The notes under the pieces are model-generated. The model had not been told where the DNA came from and searched no databases. It saw nothing but the letters and a program-made list of their open reading frames with translations. A stretch of 11,370 nucleotides of DNA, taken from assembly GCA_002344565.1 (NCBI GenBank), contig DDTZ01000027.1, forward strand, positions 1 through 11,370. Direction: 5' to 3'. Numbering within the stretch: the stretch's first letter is position 1; every line of letters starts with the position of its first letter. This document shows positions 1 through 5,463 of the stretch, piece after piece. A program made the position numbers and the translations under genes. The DNA is from Bdellovibrionaceae bacterium UBA2351 (GTDB taxonomy: Bacteria > Bdellovibrionota > Bdellovibrionia > Bdellovibrionales > Bdellovibrionaceae).

Positions 1-398
1 CAACGACTAAAAACAAAATCATGATCATGGGGCGAAAAACATTCGATTCGCTCCCAAAAACATTACCGAACAGATTCCACATCGTAATTTCAAGATCGAC
101 ACCAGATAAACAACAAGACAGAGTCGTTTTTGTAAAAAGCGTAGCTGAATCTATCGCAAAATCCCAAGAGCTGATCAAACAAGGCTGGCCCGACGAAGTC
201 ACAGTCATCGGCGGCGCGGAAATCTATAAACTATTCATCCCCATCGCCAACAAAATCATTTTGACCGAACTAAACAAAGATTTTGAAGGCGACACATTCT
301 TCCCAGAATTCGACAAATCCAAATTCCGCGAAGAAATCCTTAAACGATCCATCGACGGAAACATCGGAATGGATTTCAAAATCTACCATAGAGAATAA
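1..398 (+). CDS. folA: Dihydrofolate reductase, 3' partial gene
   Basis: Reduces dihydrofolate to tetrahydrofolate with NADPH in the cytoplasm, feeding thymidylate, purine and methionine synthesis. The reading frame is open from base 3, so the start codon and about the first 35-40 residues, including the substrate-binding acidic residue, lie outside the window. About 131 residues remain. The visible part carries the family signatures in order: MGRKTFDSLP (NADPH-binding region after the first helix), LPNR followed by IVISR, then VTVIGGAEIYKLF with the conserved Gly-Gly pair, and LTELNKDFEGDTFFPEF near the C-terminus. It matches the E. coli enzyme segment by segment. The gene ends in TAA. In many bacteria folA follows thyA, but nothing upstream can be seen here. 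Identification is near certain; only the gene's start is unknown. Confidence 0.96.
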   Translation, partial: TTKNKIMIMGRKTFDSLPKTLPNRFHIVISRSTPDKQQDRVVFVKSVAESIAKSQELIKQGWPDEVTVIGGAEIYKLFIPIANKIILTELNKDFEGDTFFPEFDKSKFREEILKRSIDGNIGMDFKIYHRE

Positions 399-401
399 CT
401 A

Positions 402-431
402 AAACCGGCTGCAGTGTGGGTATTTTTTTTT
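402..431 (+). terminator. Possible rho-independent terminator after folA
   Basis: A GC-rich stretch directly after the folA stop codon runs into nine T residues (423-431). The stem is poor: ACC at 403-405 could pair with GGT at 419-421, with little support further out. The T tract and position favour a terminator; the weak hairpin argues against. Confidence 0.3.
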
Positions 432-516
432 CGGAGAAGGAAACGGGGGATTTTTCTCATTGTGAGACGCCTCAAACGCCCAGTCCTCAAAACCCCTCCC
501 ATTTCAATACATCTAC

Positions 517-535
517 CCATTTCAAATGGTATATT
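517..535 (+). promoter_or_regulatory. Extended -10 promoter overlapped by a 13-bp palindrome, upstream of the PilZ gene
   Basis: TG-G-TATATT at 527-535 fits an extended -10 element, with TATATT differing from TATAAT at one base. There is no good -35 box, which is usual for extended -10 promoters. The palindrome CCATTT-C-AAATGG (517-529) abuts and overlaps the TG motif, where a repressor could block polymerase. The left half-site is also present upstream: CCCATTTCAA occurs at 498-507 and again at 516-525. Transcription would start near 542 and give a leader of about 75 bases before the ATG at 616. This is inferred from sequence only. Confidence 0.4.
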
Positions 536-570
536 CTTCGCAATAAAAGAAAGTGCGAAACCATATTAAT

Positions 571-613
571 GTCCCTCTCGAAAAGTACGATATACTAGAT
601 ATGTCGAGGGGAC
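571..613 (+). promoter_or_regulatory. Leader hairpin covering the PilZ gene's Shine-Dalgarno sequence
   Basis: GTCCCTCTCG at 571-580 is complementary to CGAGGGGAC at 605-613 with a single bulged T, a 9-bp stem closing a loop of about 24 bases. The right arm contains the GAGGGG Shine-Dalgarno sequence that lies just before the ATG at 616, so the folded leader would hide the ribosome binding site. A separate shorter inverted repeat, TTCGCA at 537-542 with TGCGAA at 554-559, lies just upstream. A caveat is TATACT at 591-596, which could itself be a -10 box and would start the RNA inside the loop, leaving no hairpin. Confidence 0.45.
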
Positions 614-615
614 GT

Positions 616-918
616 ATGCAAGAAGTCGCAAGAAGATTCACTACCAACGAGTTAGCTACTATTGAAGTTTTCGGTCGCATGGAAACGATGAAGGGTATGA
701 TGAAGAACCTATCCGTATCAGGGTGTTTTCTTGAGCTGACTAAAGGTGACTACGTTCCGCAAGAAGGCGATTGCATCCGCCTGATCTTGCCTCTTAAATC
801 GCTTAACAAAACTCGTAATCTATTTGGCCAAGTCGTTTGGAAAAAAGGCGTTGGCTTTGGGGTAACATTTATCAAAAAAGAAGACATCTCTAAGAAAATG
901 CTCTCGCGCTTTCAGTAA
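616..918 (+). CDS. PilZ-domain protein
   Basis: A small cytoplasmic protein of about 100 residues that is essentially one PilZ domain, the fold that usually senses cyclic di-GMP. The motif NLSVSG (residues 31-36) fits the conserved (D/N)xSxxG signature, followed by CFLEL, and the later GQVVWKKGVGFGVTF is the typical last strand region. The usual N-terminal RxxxR ligand motif is not seen: only ARRFTTNE is present, with no arginine at the right spacing, and adding the upstream residues does not restore it. It may therefore bind cyclic di-GMP weakly or not at all. The ATG at 616 is chosen because GAGGGG lies a few bases before it; an ATG at 601 and a GTG at 553 are in frame but have no such site. 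The gene appears to stand alone, with its own promoter region. Confidence 0.8.
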   Translation: MQEVARRFTTNELATIEVFGRMETMKGMMKNLSVSGCFLELTKGDYVPQEGDCIRLILPLKSLNKTRNLFGQVVWKKGVGFGVTFIKKEDISKKMLSRFQ

Positions 919-919
919 T

Positions 920-937
920 TGGGATGGACCTATCCCA
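920..937 (+). other. Small hairpin after the PilZ gene
   Basis: TGGGAT (920-925) and ATCCCA (932-937) can form a 6-bp stem with a 6-base loop immediately after the PilZ stop codon. No T tract follows, so it is not a standard intrinsic terminator; it could protect the 3' end of the mRNA or be chance. Confidence 0.3.
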
Positions 938-1061
938 TGCTAAAAAATTAAAAGACGTCTCCAAGAACGATTTGACTTTTCCTAAGGCTAATTTAGGCGA
1001 TCTCTAAAAATTCAGATTTTTGCTTTGTTTTTGCCTTTAAACTCTATTAAAACTCCAAAAC

Positions 1062-2111
1062 ATGAAGCCCGTGAAGCTGAAGACCTCGTACGAAGAGTTT
1101 GCCAGAGAATTTGTTGAATTCCTACTTGCCGATAAAGACAGTGCTCAAGTAAGCAAAAAAATGGGATATAAGTTTAATATTGTGCGCCGGTGGATTTTAG
1201 GAACGCGACTTATTAAATGGAACGAGTTCTTGCACTTTAGCGATGTTATTGGCATGGAAACCGACGCGATTCTGACCTCTAGCTTGGCTTTCATTTGTAT
1301 CGACAAGAAAGAGCGAGAACAGATTTTAAAGTTCCTCAGGAACCAATGGGGACATCTGAATACGGCCAATCTTGCGAAAATATTGGCGGTCGATGTCACT
1401 GTCCTCAACAAGTATTTGAATGGATCTCGTGCTCCGTCACTTTCGATTGTCCTTAAGTTTTTGAATCTACGCAAAGGCAGTTTTGAATCATTCATTATCG
1501 AGTTTACAAAGGGACACCCTCCCCATCCGTGGCAATATCTAACAGATTTTCATGACCGCGAGGTCGAAGTATTTAAGCAATTGGGTGCCGATGCCGTTTT
1601 TGCATGTATAGCTTTAAAAGCGTATCAAAATTTAGATGTTCATTCGTCCGAATTTATTTCGCAGAAGGTGAAACTTCCCATTAGGGAAGTTGATAAAATC
1701 CTAACAATGATGACCCAGCAAAAAGTCATCGAGTTTAGAAATGGTAAGTTTGAATGTATTCCAAATTATATTTCAACAACCGGTGCCAGTGTTGATCAAT
1801 TAAAAGCCAATCACATCTATTGGCAAAAACGTTGCGTCGAAATGTTACAAAGCCATACAGATGGACCACTTCACAAGGGCGAGTTCCCGACGTATCAGTC
1901 TCATATGGTTTTTCATGTTTCCGAAGAAGCATTACAGAAAATATATACTCAGATGAAAGCCTATAATTCCAAAATTTTGAATATTTTAGAAACTCAAAAT
2001 GAGCCACCCTATGTGGATGTGCGAATTTTAATTTCCTCTTTTTTGTCTACGTCCGATCTTGTTTTTCCTTCGGCAGAAAATAAAACAACACTTCGCAAAG
2101 CCTTTTTATAA
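1062..2111 (+). CDS. TIGR02147/DUF4423-like DNA-binding protein
   Basis: A 349-residue cytoplasmic protein with no signal peptide or membrane segment. Its layout resembles the TIGR02147 family (DUF4423), uncharacterised likely regulators common in Fibrobacteres and Bdellovibrio relatives. Residues about 28-50 and 98-126 each look like helix-turn-helix segments; the second (TANLAKILAV...LNKYLNGSRAP) is XRE-like. Residues about 195-237 look like a winged helix, ending in the glycine turn of KVIEFRNGKF. The remaining part, to about residue 335, is the helical family C-terminus. The last residues lack the aromatic-proline ending common in the family, so it is a divergent member or a related group. 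The prepilin gene begins 55 bases downstream on the same strand, so co-transcription is possible. A weak promoter (TTGCTT at 1020, TCTATT at 1043, 17 bases apart) precedes the ATG, which has no clear Shine-Dalgarno sequence. Family placement is moderately sure; function is unknown. Confidence 0.7.
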   Translation: MKPVKLKTSYEEFAREFVEFLLADKDSAQVSKKMGYKFNIVRRWILGTRLIKWNEFLHFSDVIGMETDAILTSSLAFICIDKKEREQILKFLRNQWGHLNTANLAKILAVDVTVLNKYLNGSRAPSLSIVLKFLNLRKGSFESFIIEFTKGHPPHPWQYLTDFHDREVEVFKQLGADAVFACIALKAYQNLDVHSSEFISQKVKLPIREVDKILTMMTQQKVIEFRNGKFECIPNYISTTGASVDQLKANHIYWQKRCVEMLQSHTDGPLHKGEFPTYQSHMVFHVSEEALQKIYTQMKAYNSKILNILETQNEPPYVDVRILISSFLSTSDLVFPSAENKTTLRKAFL

Positions 2112-2146
2112 TAGCGCCTTGTTACTATTTCGGCTCTGTTTTCCTG

Positions 2147-2155
2147 TGTGATACC
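2147..2155 (+). promoter_or_regulatory. Possible extended -10 element before the prepilin gene
   Basis: TGT-GATACC lies 11 bases before the ATG at 2167. A near-identical TGT-GATAAC precedes the repeat-protein gene at 5464. No convincing -35 box is visible, and GATACC is a poor match to TATAAT. Confidence 0.25.
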
Positions 2156-2166
2156 GTCTTAATATT

Positions 2167-2901
2167 ATGAATAGAAAAGGAAGTTCACTGATCGAGGTTT
2201 TAATATCTTTGGGAATCTCTTTGGTTTTAATGGCGAGTGTGGGCTTGATTTTAACAGCCCAAATGAAAGAATCCAAAAATATTACACAGCGACTGGCCAT
2301 ATCTGACCTGAATTCACTTTTGATTAATACCCTCATGAACGGAGCGGTTTGTACTCGCGTGCTTACGGCGGGCTCGGTCACCTTTGATAGTACAAATGCT
2401 GATTCCTATATATCGCTGACTGGCATTCCATACTCGGCTTCGGTTGGTTCTGTCGACGCTGTAAGCGCCGGAACGACAATTCAAGGCGGCGTCCGAGTAG
2501 AAAGTATCCGTTTAGAAAATTTCGCTAATACCGGCACCGACACTTATTCGGCTGACTTTGTTATTCGGTTCGATGCCAATTCGTTGGTTCGATCAGCCAA
2601 GCCAATTCGCTTGTCTCAAATTATTGTCACAAATCCGGGATCTCCGGCCTCGGCAAAGATTCCTGTTTCATGTACGAACCCATCTCTTCCCCCGCCACCG
2701 TCCGGCTATACTGTTGTTGGTGGGTGTACGACCAACAATGCGCCTTATCGTCCATTGTGGGGAACCCCGACTTCTTGGGGTGAAGCAACTCCCTCGGGTA
2801 GCAGCGGGTGTTTTGTACCTGGCGGCTCATGCCGCCGAGTCGGTTTAGACTATTCCTATAATGAATGGGATCGTGTGTATTGGCTCTGTTTTCGAAATTA
2901 G
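2167..2901 (+). CDS. Type IV prepilin-like protein with Pro linker and Cys-rich tail
   Basis: A 244-residue protein with a short five-residue leader (MNRKG) and a class III prepilin signal: Gly at the cleavage site, then SSLIEVLISLGISLVL with the conserved Glu at mature position 5. A prepilin peptidase would cut after Gly5 and N-methylate Ser6. The hydrophobic helix spans about residues 7-30, as in minor pilins and type II secretion pseudopilins. The body (about 40-168) is rich in Ser, Thr, Val and Ile. A linker with PPPP (175-178) leads to a tail of about 65 residues holding Cys 187, 215, 222 and 241 plus several Trp and Tyr; Cys 62 and 169 lie earlier. The tail is not a family I recognise and looks like a small disulfide-bonded module suited to surface binding. 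No other pilus genes are nearby. The ATG has no obvious Shine-Dalgarno sequence. The pilin-like N-terminus is sure; the role of the tail is not. Confidence 0.85.
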   Translation: MNRKGSSLIEVLISLGISLVLMASVGLILTAQMKESKNITQRLAISDLNSLLINTLMNGAVCTRVLTAGSVTFDSTNADSYISLTGIPYSASVGSVDAVSAGTTIQGGVRVESIRLENFANTGTDTYSADFVIRFDANSLVRSAKPIRLSQIIVTNPGSPASAKIPVSCTNPSLPPPPSGYTVVGGCTTNNAPYRPLWGTPTSWGEATPSGSSGCFVPGGSCRRVGLDYSYNEWDRVYWLCFRN

Positions 2902-2917
2902 AGTTGTCTAAGATGTG

Positions 2918-2942
2918 TGGCGCCCGTCAGCCATCGCTTTTT
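2918..2942 (+). terminator. Weak terminator between convergent genes
   Basis: TGGC (2918-2921) pairs with GCCA (2930-2933) around an 8-base loop, followed a few bases later by five T residues (2938-2942). It sits 17 bases after the prepilin stop and reaches into the last codons of the convergent gene. The 4-bp stem makes it only a possible terminator. Confidence 0.3.
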
Positions 2943-3798
2943 AATTACTGAGAGCACCTAGTTCGAACACATAGTCGCTCCAAGGTTTTAACTTGGGATT
3001 GACGAAGGTTTCACTTCGATTTTGTTCTAACAAGTCATACAGTGAAATAGATTTGTTTTCAAAATCGATGGTCTGATGCCTTGGAGAGAATGGCGTTAAG
3101 TGAATCACGCGATTTTGACGATCAATTTGGTAAAAGATTCCGTCCACAGACTCTTGATTAGTGAATACATTTGCAGAGGATGAGGTTCGCTTCATAACCG
3201 TCGCGAGCCCCGTACGTTCTGAAAAACGAAGCGTCGACAAGGTCGAATTTACGACCAGTGATCCCAACTTGGAAAATGTATTTGAGTTTTCGATAATTGA
3301 AGCGACGGTCCTGTTTTCATCATAGTTCAGAGTTTCGACGTGTGCCGACGATGCGGCGGGATTCAATCGAGATAAAAACACAATATCAATTTCCTTGGTG
3401 AAACGGACTATCGTTTTGGCATCCAACCCAATCCATGGTTTGCCACCATGATTGTGAAAAGCCTGAGTGGAAGAATCTTGGAAAAAAAAGAAAAACTGGT
3501 AGTTTTGATTTTTTGTCTGGCTGTGAACATCCAATCGAACTAAGTATCGATAGTACTGGTAATCATCTTTTTCCAAAGCAATCATTTGCGAGCATACGGC
3601 ATCGTTATCTTCGAAGTTTTTTTGTAGAAAATTGCGGATATAGTCAAAACCTAACATTTGCGTTAAGCTTGTCATAATTCCCGGTTGAGCATGCGTCGGG
3701 TGAGACAAAAATTCGACACGTCTTGGGCAGGTCATCAACGGCGTGGAAAAAGAGGGGACTAAATAAAATAGAACCAATATGAAAAGACGGTTGAACAT
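2941..3798 (-). CDS. Secreted protein of unknown family
   Basis: A 285-residue protein that I do not recognise. It starts with a signal-peptide-like segment (MFNRLFILVLFYLVPSFSTP), with cleavage probable around residues 18-20, so it is likely periplasmic, outer membrane or released. The rest is polar, with little hydrophobic sequence apart from a run of five Phe (102-106). Cys 24 and Cys 69 could form a disulfide. Strand-like stretches (YRYLVRLDVH, FYQIDRQNRVIHLTPF) suggest a mainly beta C-terminal half. The ATG at 3798 is chosen over an in-frame ATG 25 codons upstream because GGAGG lies four bases before it and a strong promoter lies inside the extra 25 codons. The propeller lipoprotein gene ends about 190 bases upstream on the same strand, but this gene has its own promoter. 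Real gene likely; function unknown. Confidence 0.72.
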   Translation of the reverse strand: MFNRLFILVLFYLVPSFSTPLMTCPRRVEFLSHPTHAQPGIMTSLTQMLGFDYIRNFLQKNFEDNDAVCSQMIALEKDDYQYYRYLVRLDVHSQTKNQNYQFFFFFQDSSTQAFHNHGGKPWIGLDAKTIVRFTKEIDIVFLSRLNPAASSAHVETLNYDENRTVASIIENSNTFSKLGSLVVNSTLSTLRFSERTGLATVMKRTSSSANVFTNQESVDGIFYQIDRQNRVIHLTPFSPRHQTIDFENKSISLYDLLEQNRSETFVNPKLKPWSDYVFELGALSN

Positions 3799-3802
3799 AG
3801 TG

Positions 3803-3807
3803 CCTCC
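3803..3807 (-). promoter_or_regulatory. Shine-Dalgarno site deciding the start at 3798
   Basis: GGAGG on the minus strand followed by CACT and ATG. It argues for the 285-residue form and against the longer reading with 25 extra residues. Confidence 0.6.
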
Positions 3808-3822
3808 GTGAATAGGATGACG

Positions 3823-3851
3823 AGTATATAGTCCAAAAATCAAAATGTCCA
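3823..3851 (-). promoter_or_regulatory. Sigma-70 type promoter for the 285-residue secreted protein
   Basis: On the minus strand, TGGACA (3851-3846) and TATACT (3828-3823) are separated by exactly 17 bases, each one or two bases from consensus. Transcription would start near 3816, leaving a leader of about 18 bases that contains GGAGG (3807-3803) before the ATG at 3798. It is the best promoter match in the window and fixes the start of the gene. Confidence 0.6.
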
Positions 3852-3944
3852 TACGGATGAGCACCCTAAACAAATTGGCTTTGAGTCATTTCACTTTGTC
3901 AAAATCAAAGGATCATCGGCGGATGAACTTTTTTCAATAAGAAA

Positions 3945-3970
3945 TGCAGCGATCGGACTCAGTAGCTGCG
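3945..3970 (-). terminator. Weak hairpin after the propeller gene
   Basis: GCTGC (3965-3969) and GCAGC (3946-3950) can form a 5-bp stem with a 14-base loop, shortly after the stop codon of the minus-strand propeller gene. Only a broken T tract follows on the minus strand, so termination here is uncertain. Confidence 0.25.
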
Positions 3971-3985
3971 GCTGACTTTTTAGGT

Positions 3986-5119
3986 TTAGAGGGGGCACTT
4001 GGCTTGGCCGATTCCAAGAGTTGGATGGTTGTTGTGACCGGCAAACCACATAAGTAGTGAGGTTCCATCCAATAAAACATTAGGCGAGCGTATTTCTTCG
4101 GACGTCCAAGGGAAATCTGAGTAGGAAAAAATCGGCTGTAGATCTGTTTTCCAGTTCGAAATGCCATCTGGCGAAGTGCTGTGGTGGATACGTAATTGTT
4201 TCCAAGGCGAGGTTTGTATAACATCAAAAAACAAATGCACTTTACTATCAAAGACAGTGGCAGAAGGTGTAGAAAATCCTTTCCATAACGGATGCGGATA
4301 TAAAGTTTGATCGGGAAAAAGAACCATTTGCGGTGTAGACCACGAGACTCCATCAGCCGAATAGGCAAGACCAATCGTGTGAACCACGGTGCCGACACGT
4401 GCATGAGCACCAAGAGCAGAAAAATAGAGGTAAATTTTATCCTGATACACAACGGCTCCTGGTTCTGCGACAACGTATTGATTGAACGCAAGGCTCGGTA
4501 TTGAATTTAGGGGATCCGTTGGCGCTAACAAATATGTTTGATCCCGAATCCACGCGATGCCATCAGCAGAGACCGCATGTCCTATTTTAAAACTAAGGAC
4601 ATCATTGTGATCGGCCGGATAACCGGTGTAAAACAGATGATACATGCCTTTGAAGTAAATGACAGACGGCGTTTCCACTGACTTATGATCCCAGGCGCTC
4701 GGATTGGGATCTGGAGAAAAAACGGGAGTGCTTGGGTTTAACACCCAAGAGAGTCCATCCGAGGAGGTCAGTCGATATATTGAAATTTTACCGTCAAAAA
4801 AATGATCTGAACTGGCGTACATTATATATTGATTTCCCAATTTTAAAACCGAGGGGTCGTTCCAGTTAGAACCAGTAAAGCCTGAGTCACGCGTAAGCAC
4901 GGGATTTGAAGGTGATGCGATAAAACAGTTGGGACTAAATAAATTAAAGTCAGGGGCTTTTACTATCGATACGGTCGGTGCAGGTAGTGTGTCGCTCGAG
5001 CCTCTTGAGCAGTTTGTAAATGCGGCCATCGTTACGAGCAGTATTGAAAAACCAACAATGATAGGCGGTCGAAAAAGTATCGCGCGAAACGTTTTAGCCA
5101 TGTTTATATTGTCAGACAT
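3986..5119 (-). CDS. Five-bladed beta-propeller lipoprotein, glycosidase-like (GH43/GH32/GH130 fold)
   Basis: A 377-residue protein with an N-terminal membrane segment (about 19-35) ending in AAFTNC, a plausible though atypical lipoprotein signal with Asn before Cys37. The rest shows five repeated blade units typical of five-bladed glycosidase propellers: WNDPSVL with Asp88 (residues 86-92), SVETPSVIYFKGMYHLFYTG with Glu149, VAEPGAVVYQDKIYLYFSA with Glu219, STPSATVF (about 283), and IRSPNVLL with Arg344. Four S-x-D-G-x-x-W-like turns occur at about residues 119, 184, 254 and 316. In GH43-like enzymes an Asp of the first blade is the base and a Glu of the third the acid, so Asp88 and Glu219 fit; the second-blade position is Glu149 where Asp is usual. 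Cys65 and Cys375 could link the two ends of the propeller. The likely substrate is a sugar polymer at the cell surface or in the periplasm, but it cannot be told from sequence. It could also be a non-catalytic binding protein. There is no clear Shine-Dalgarno sequence; Met7 is an alternative start. Confidence 0.78.
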   Translation of the reverse strand: MSDNINMAKTFRAILFRPPIIVGFSILLVTMAAFTNCSRGSSDTLPAPTVSIVKAPDFNLFSPNCFIASPSNPVLTRDSGFTGSNWNDPSVLKLGNQYIMYASSDHFFDGKISIYRLTSSDGLSWVLNPSTPVFSPDPNPSAWDHKSVETPSVIYFKGMYHLFYTGYPADHNDVLSFKIGHAVSADGIAWIRDQTYLLAPTDPLNSIPSLAFNQYVVAEPGAVVYQDKIYLYFSALGAHARVGTVVHTIGLAYSADGVSWSTPQMVLFPDQTLYPHPLWKGFSTPSATVFDSKVHLFFDVIQTSPWKQLRIHHSTSPDGISNWKTDLQPIFSYSDFPWTSEEIRSPNVLLDGTSLLMWFAGHNNHPTLGIGQAKCPL

Positions 5120-5130
5120 ATTTATTTGAA

Positions 5131-5313
5131 ATGCAAATTTTCAACGAACATAGACAGTTTGCATTCCTATCGCTTTTATTTTTAAACGCGTGTTACCTAA
5201 ATACCTCGATCGTAGCCGCGAACAATTCCCTATCGTCTCCGACTTTCCTTAAAAACGCGATGGAGATTATACGACTCGTATATGTGTATCCCCAACAACG
5301 GCTATTGAATTAG
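5131..5313 (+). CDS. Possible small lipoprotein (doubtful)
   Basis: A 60-codon open frame with a charged start (MQIFNEHRQ), a hydrophobic stretch FAFLSLLFL and then NAC, so Cys21 could be lipidated by Lgt and the signal removed by LspA. The mature part would be about 40 residues, rich in Ser, Asn and Leu, with no known domain. There is no Shine-Dalgarno sequence, it starts only 11 bases from the divergent propeller start, and its first codons are part of the dyad described for this region. It may be a chance frame. I keep it because a lipobox-like sequence at the right place is not expected often by chance. Confidence 0.25.
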   Translation: MQIFNEHRQFAFLSLLFLNACYLNTSIVAANNSLSSPTFLKNAMEIIRLVYVYPQQRLLN

Positions 5314-5437
5314 TGAGAACGGCCCAAGAAGTCTTTTGATTCGCCTGAGGTATCCAATTTTCGCGCCGAAATCGTCACGTTGTCATTTTTATTTACAGTC
5401 ATTTTTTCAATTAACCGTCTGTCTTTTTTTTAATTTC

Positions 5438-5446
5438 TGTGATAAC
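5438..5446 (+). promoter_or_regulatory. Possible extended -10 element before the C-X19-C repeat gene
   Basis: TGT-GATAAC ends 17 bases before the ATG at 5464, with GATAAC matching four of six consensus -10 bases and a TG in the extended position. No good -35 box is seen. The element closely resembles the one before the prepilin gene (2147-2155). Confidence 0.35.
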
Positions 5447-5463
5447 ATGCGGCAGCTGTTATT

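Larger units (their letters stand above)
5120..5463. other. 344-base region between divergent genes, mostly non-coding
   Basis: It lies between the starts of the minus-strand propeller gene and the plus-strand repeat-protein gene, so it should hold two divergent promoters. Near its left edge is a dyad, TTGAAA (5126-5131) and TTTCAA (5139-5144) with 7 bases between, and ATGCAAA (5131-5137) is mirrored by TTTGCAT (5158-5164). These could be operator sites for the propeller gene. A possible 60-codon lipoprotein gene sits at 5131-5313 and is listed separately. From about 5314 to 5437 I see only T-rich sequence with no structure of note. Confidence 0.5.

Noticed and set aside
455..467. TCTCA-TTG-TGAGA hairpin in the folA-PilZ gap
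   Set aside because: The stem is 5 bp with a 3-base loop and has no T tract after it; too short to call anything.
416..598. 60-codon GTG-started frame between folA and the PilZ gene
   Set aside because: No Shine-Dalgarno site, odd composition, and it overlaps the PilZ promoter and leader; it is not a convincing gene.
553..615. Longer PilZ N-terminus from the GTG at 553 or the ATG at 601
   Set aside because: Neither has a ribosome binding site, and the added residues do not belong to the PilZ domain; the ATG at 616 follows GAGGGG.
981..997. CCTAA/TTAGG inverted repeat and TTGACT at 972 upstream of the TIGR02147-like gene
   Set aside because: The 5-bp arms are weak, and no -10 box lies at a proper distance from TTGACT.
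3799..3873. 25 extra N-terminal residues for the 285-residue secreted protein
   Set aside because: They lie over a strong promoter and would bury the signal peptide; GGAGG supports the ATG at 3798.
3934..4491. 185-codon minus-strand frame overlapping the propeller gene
   Set aside because: It lies in another frame of the propeller gene, whose blade repeats and motifs show which frame is used.
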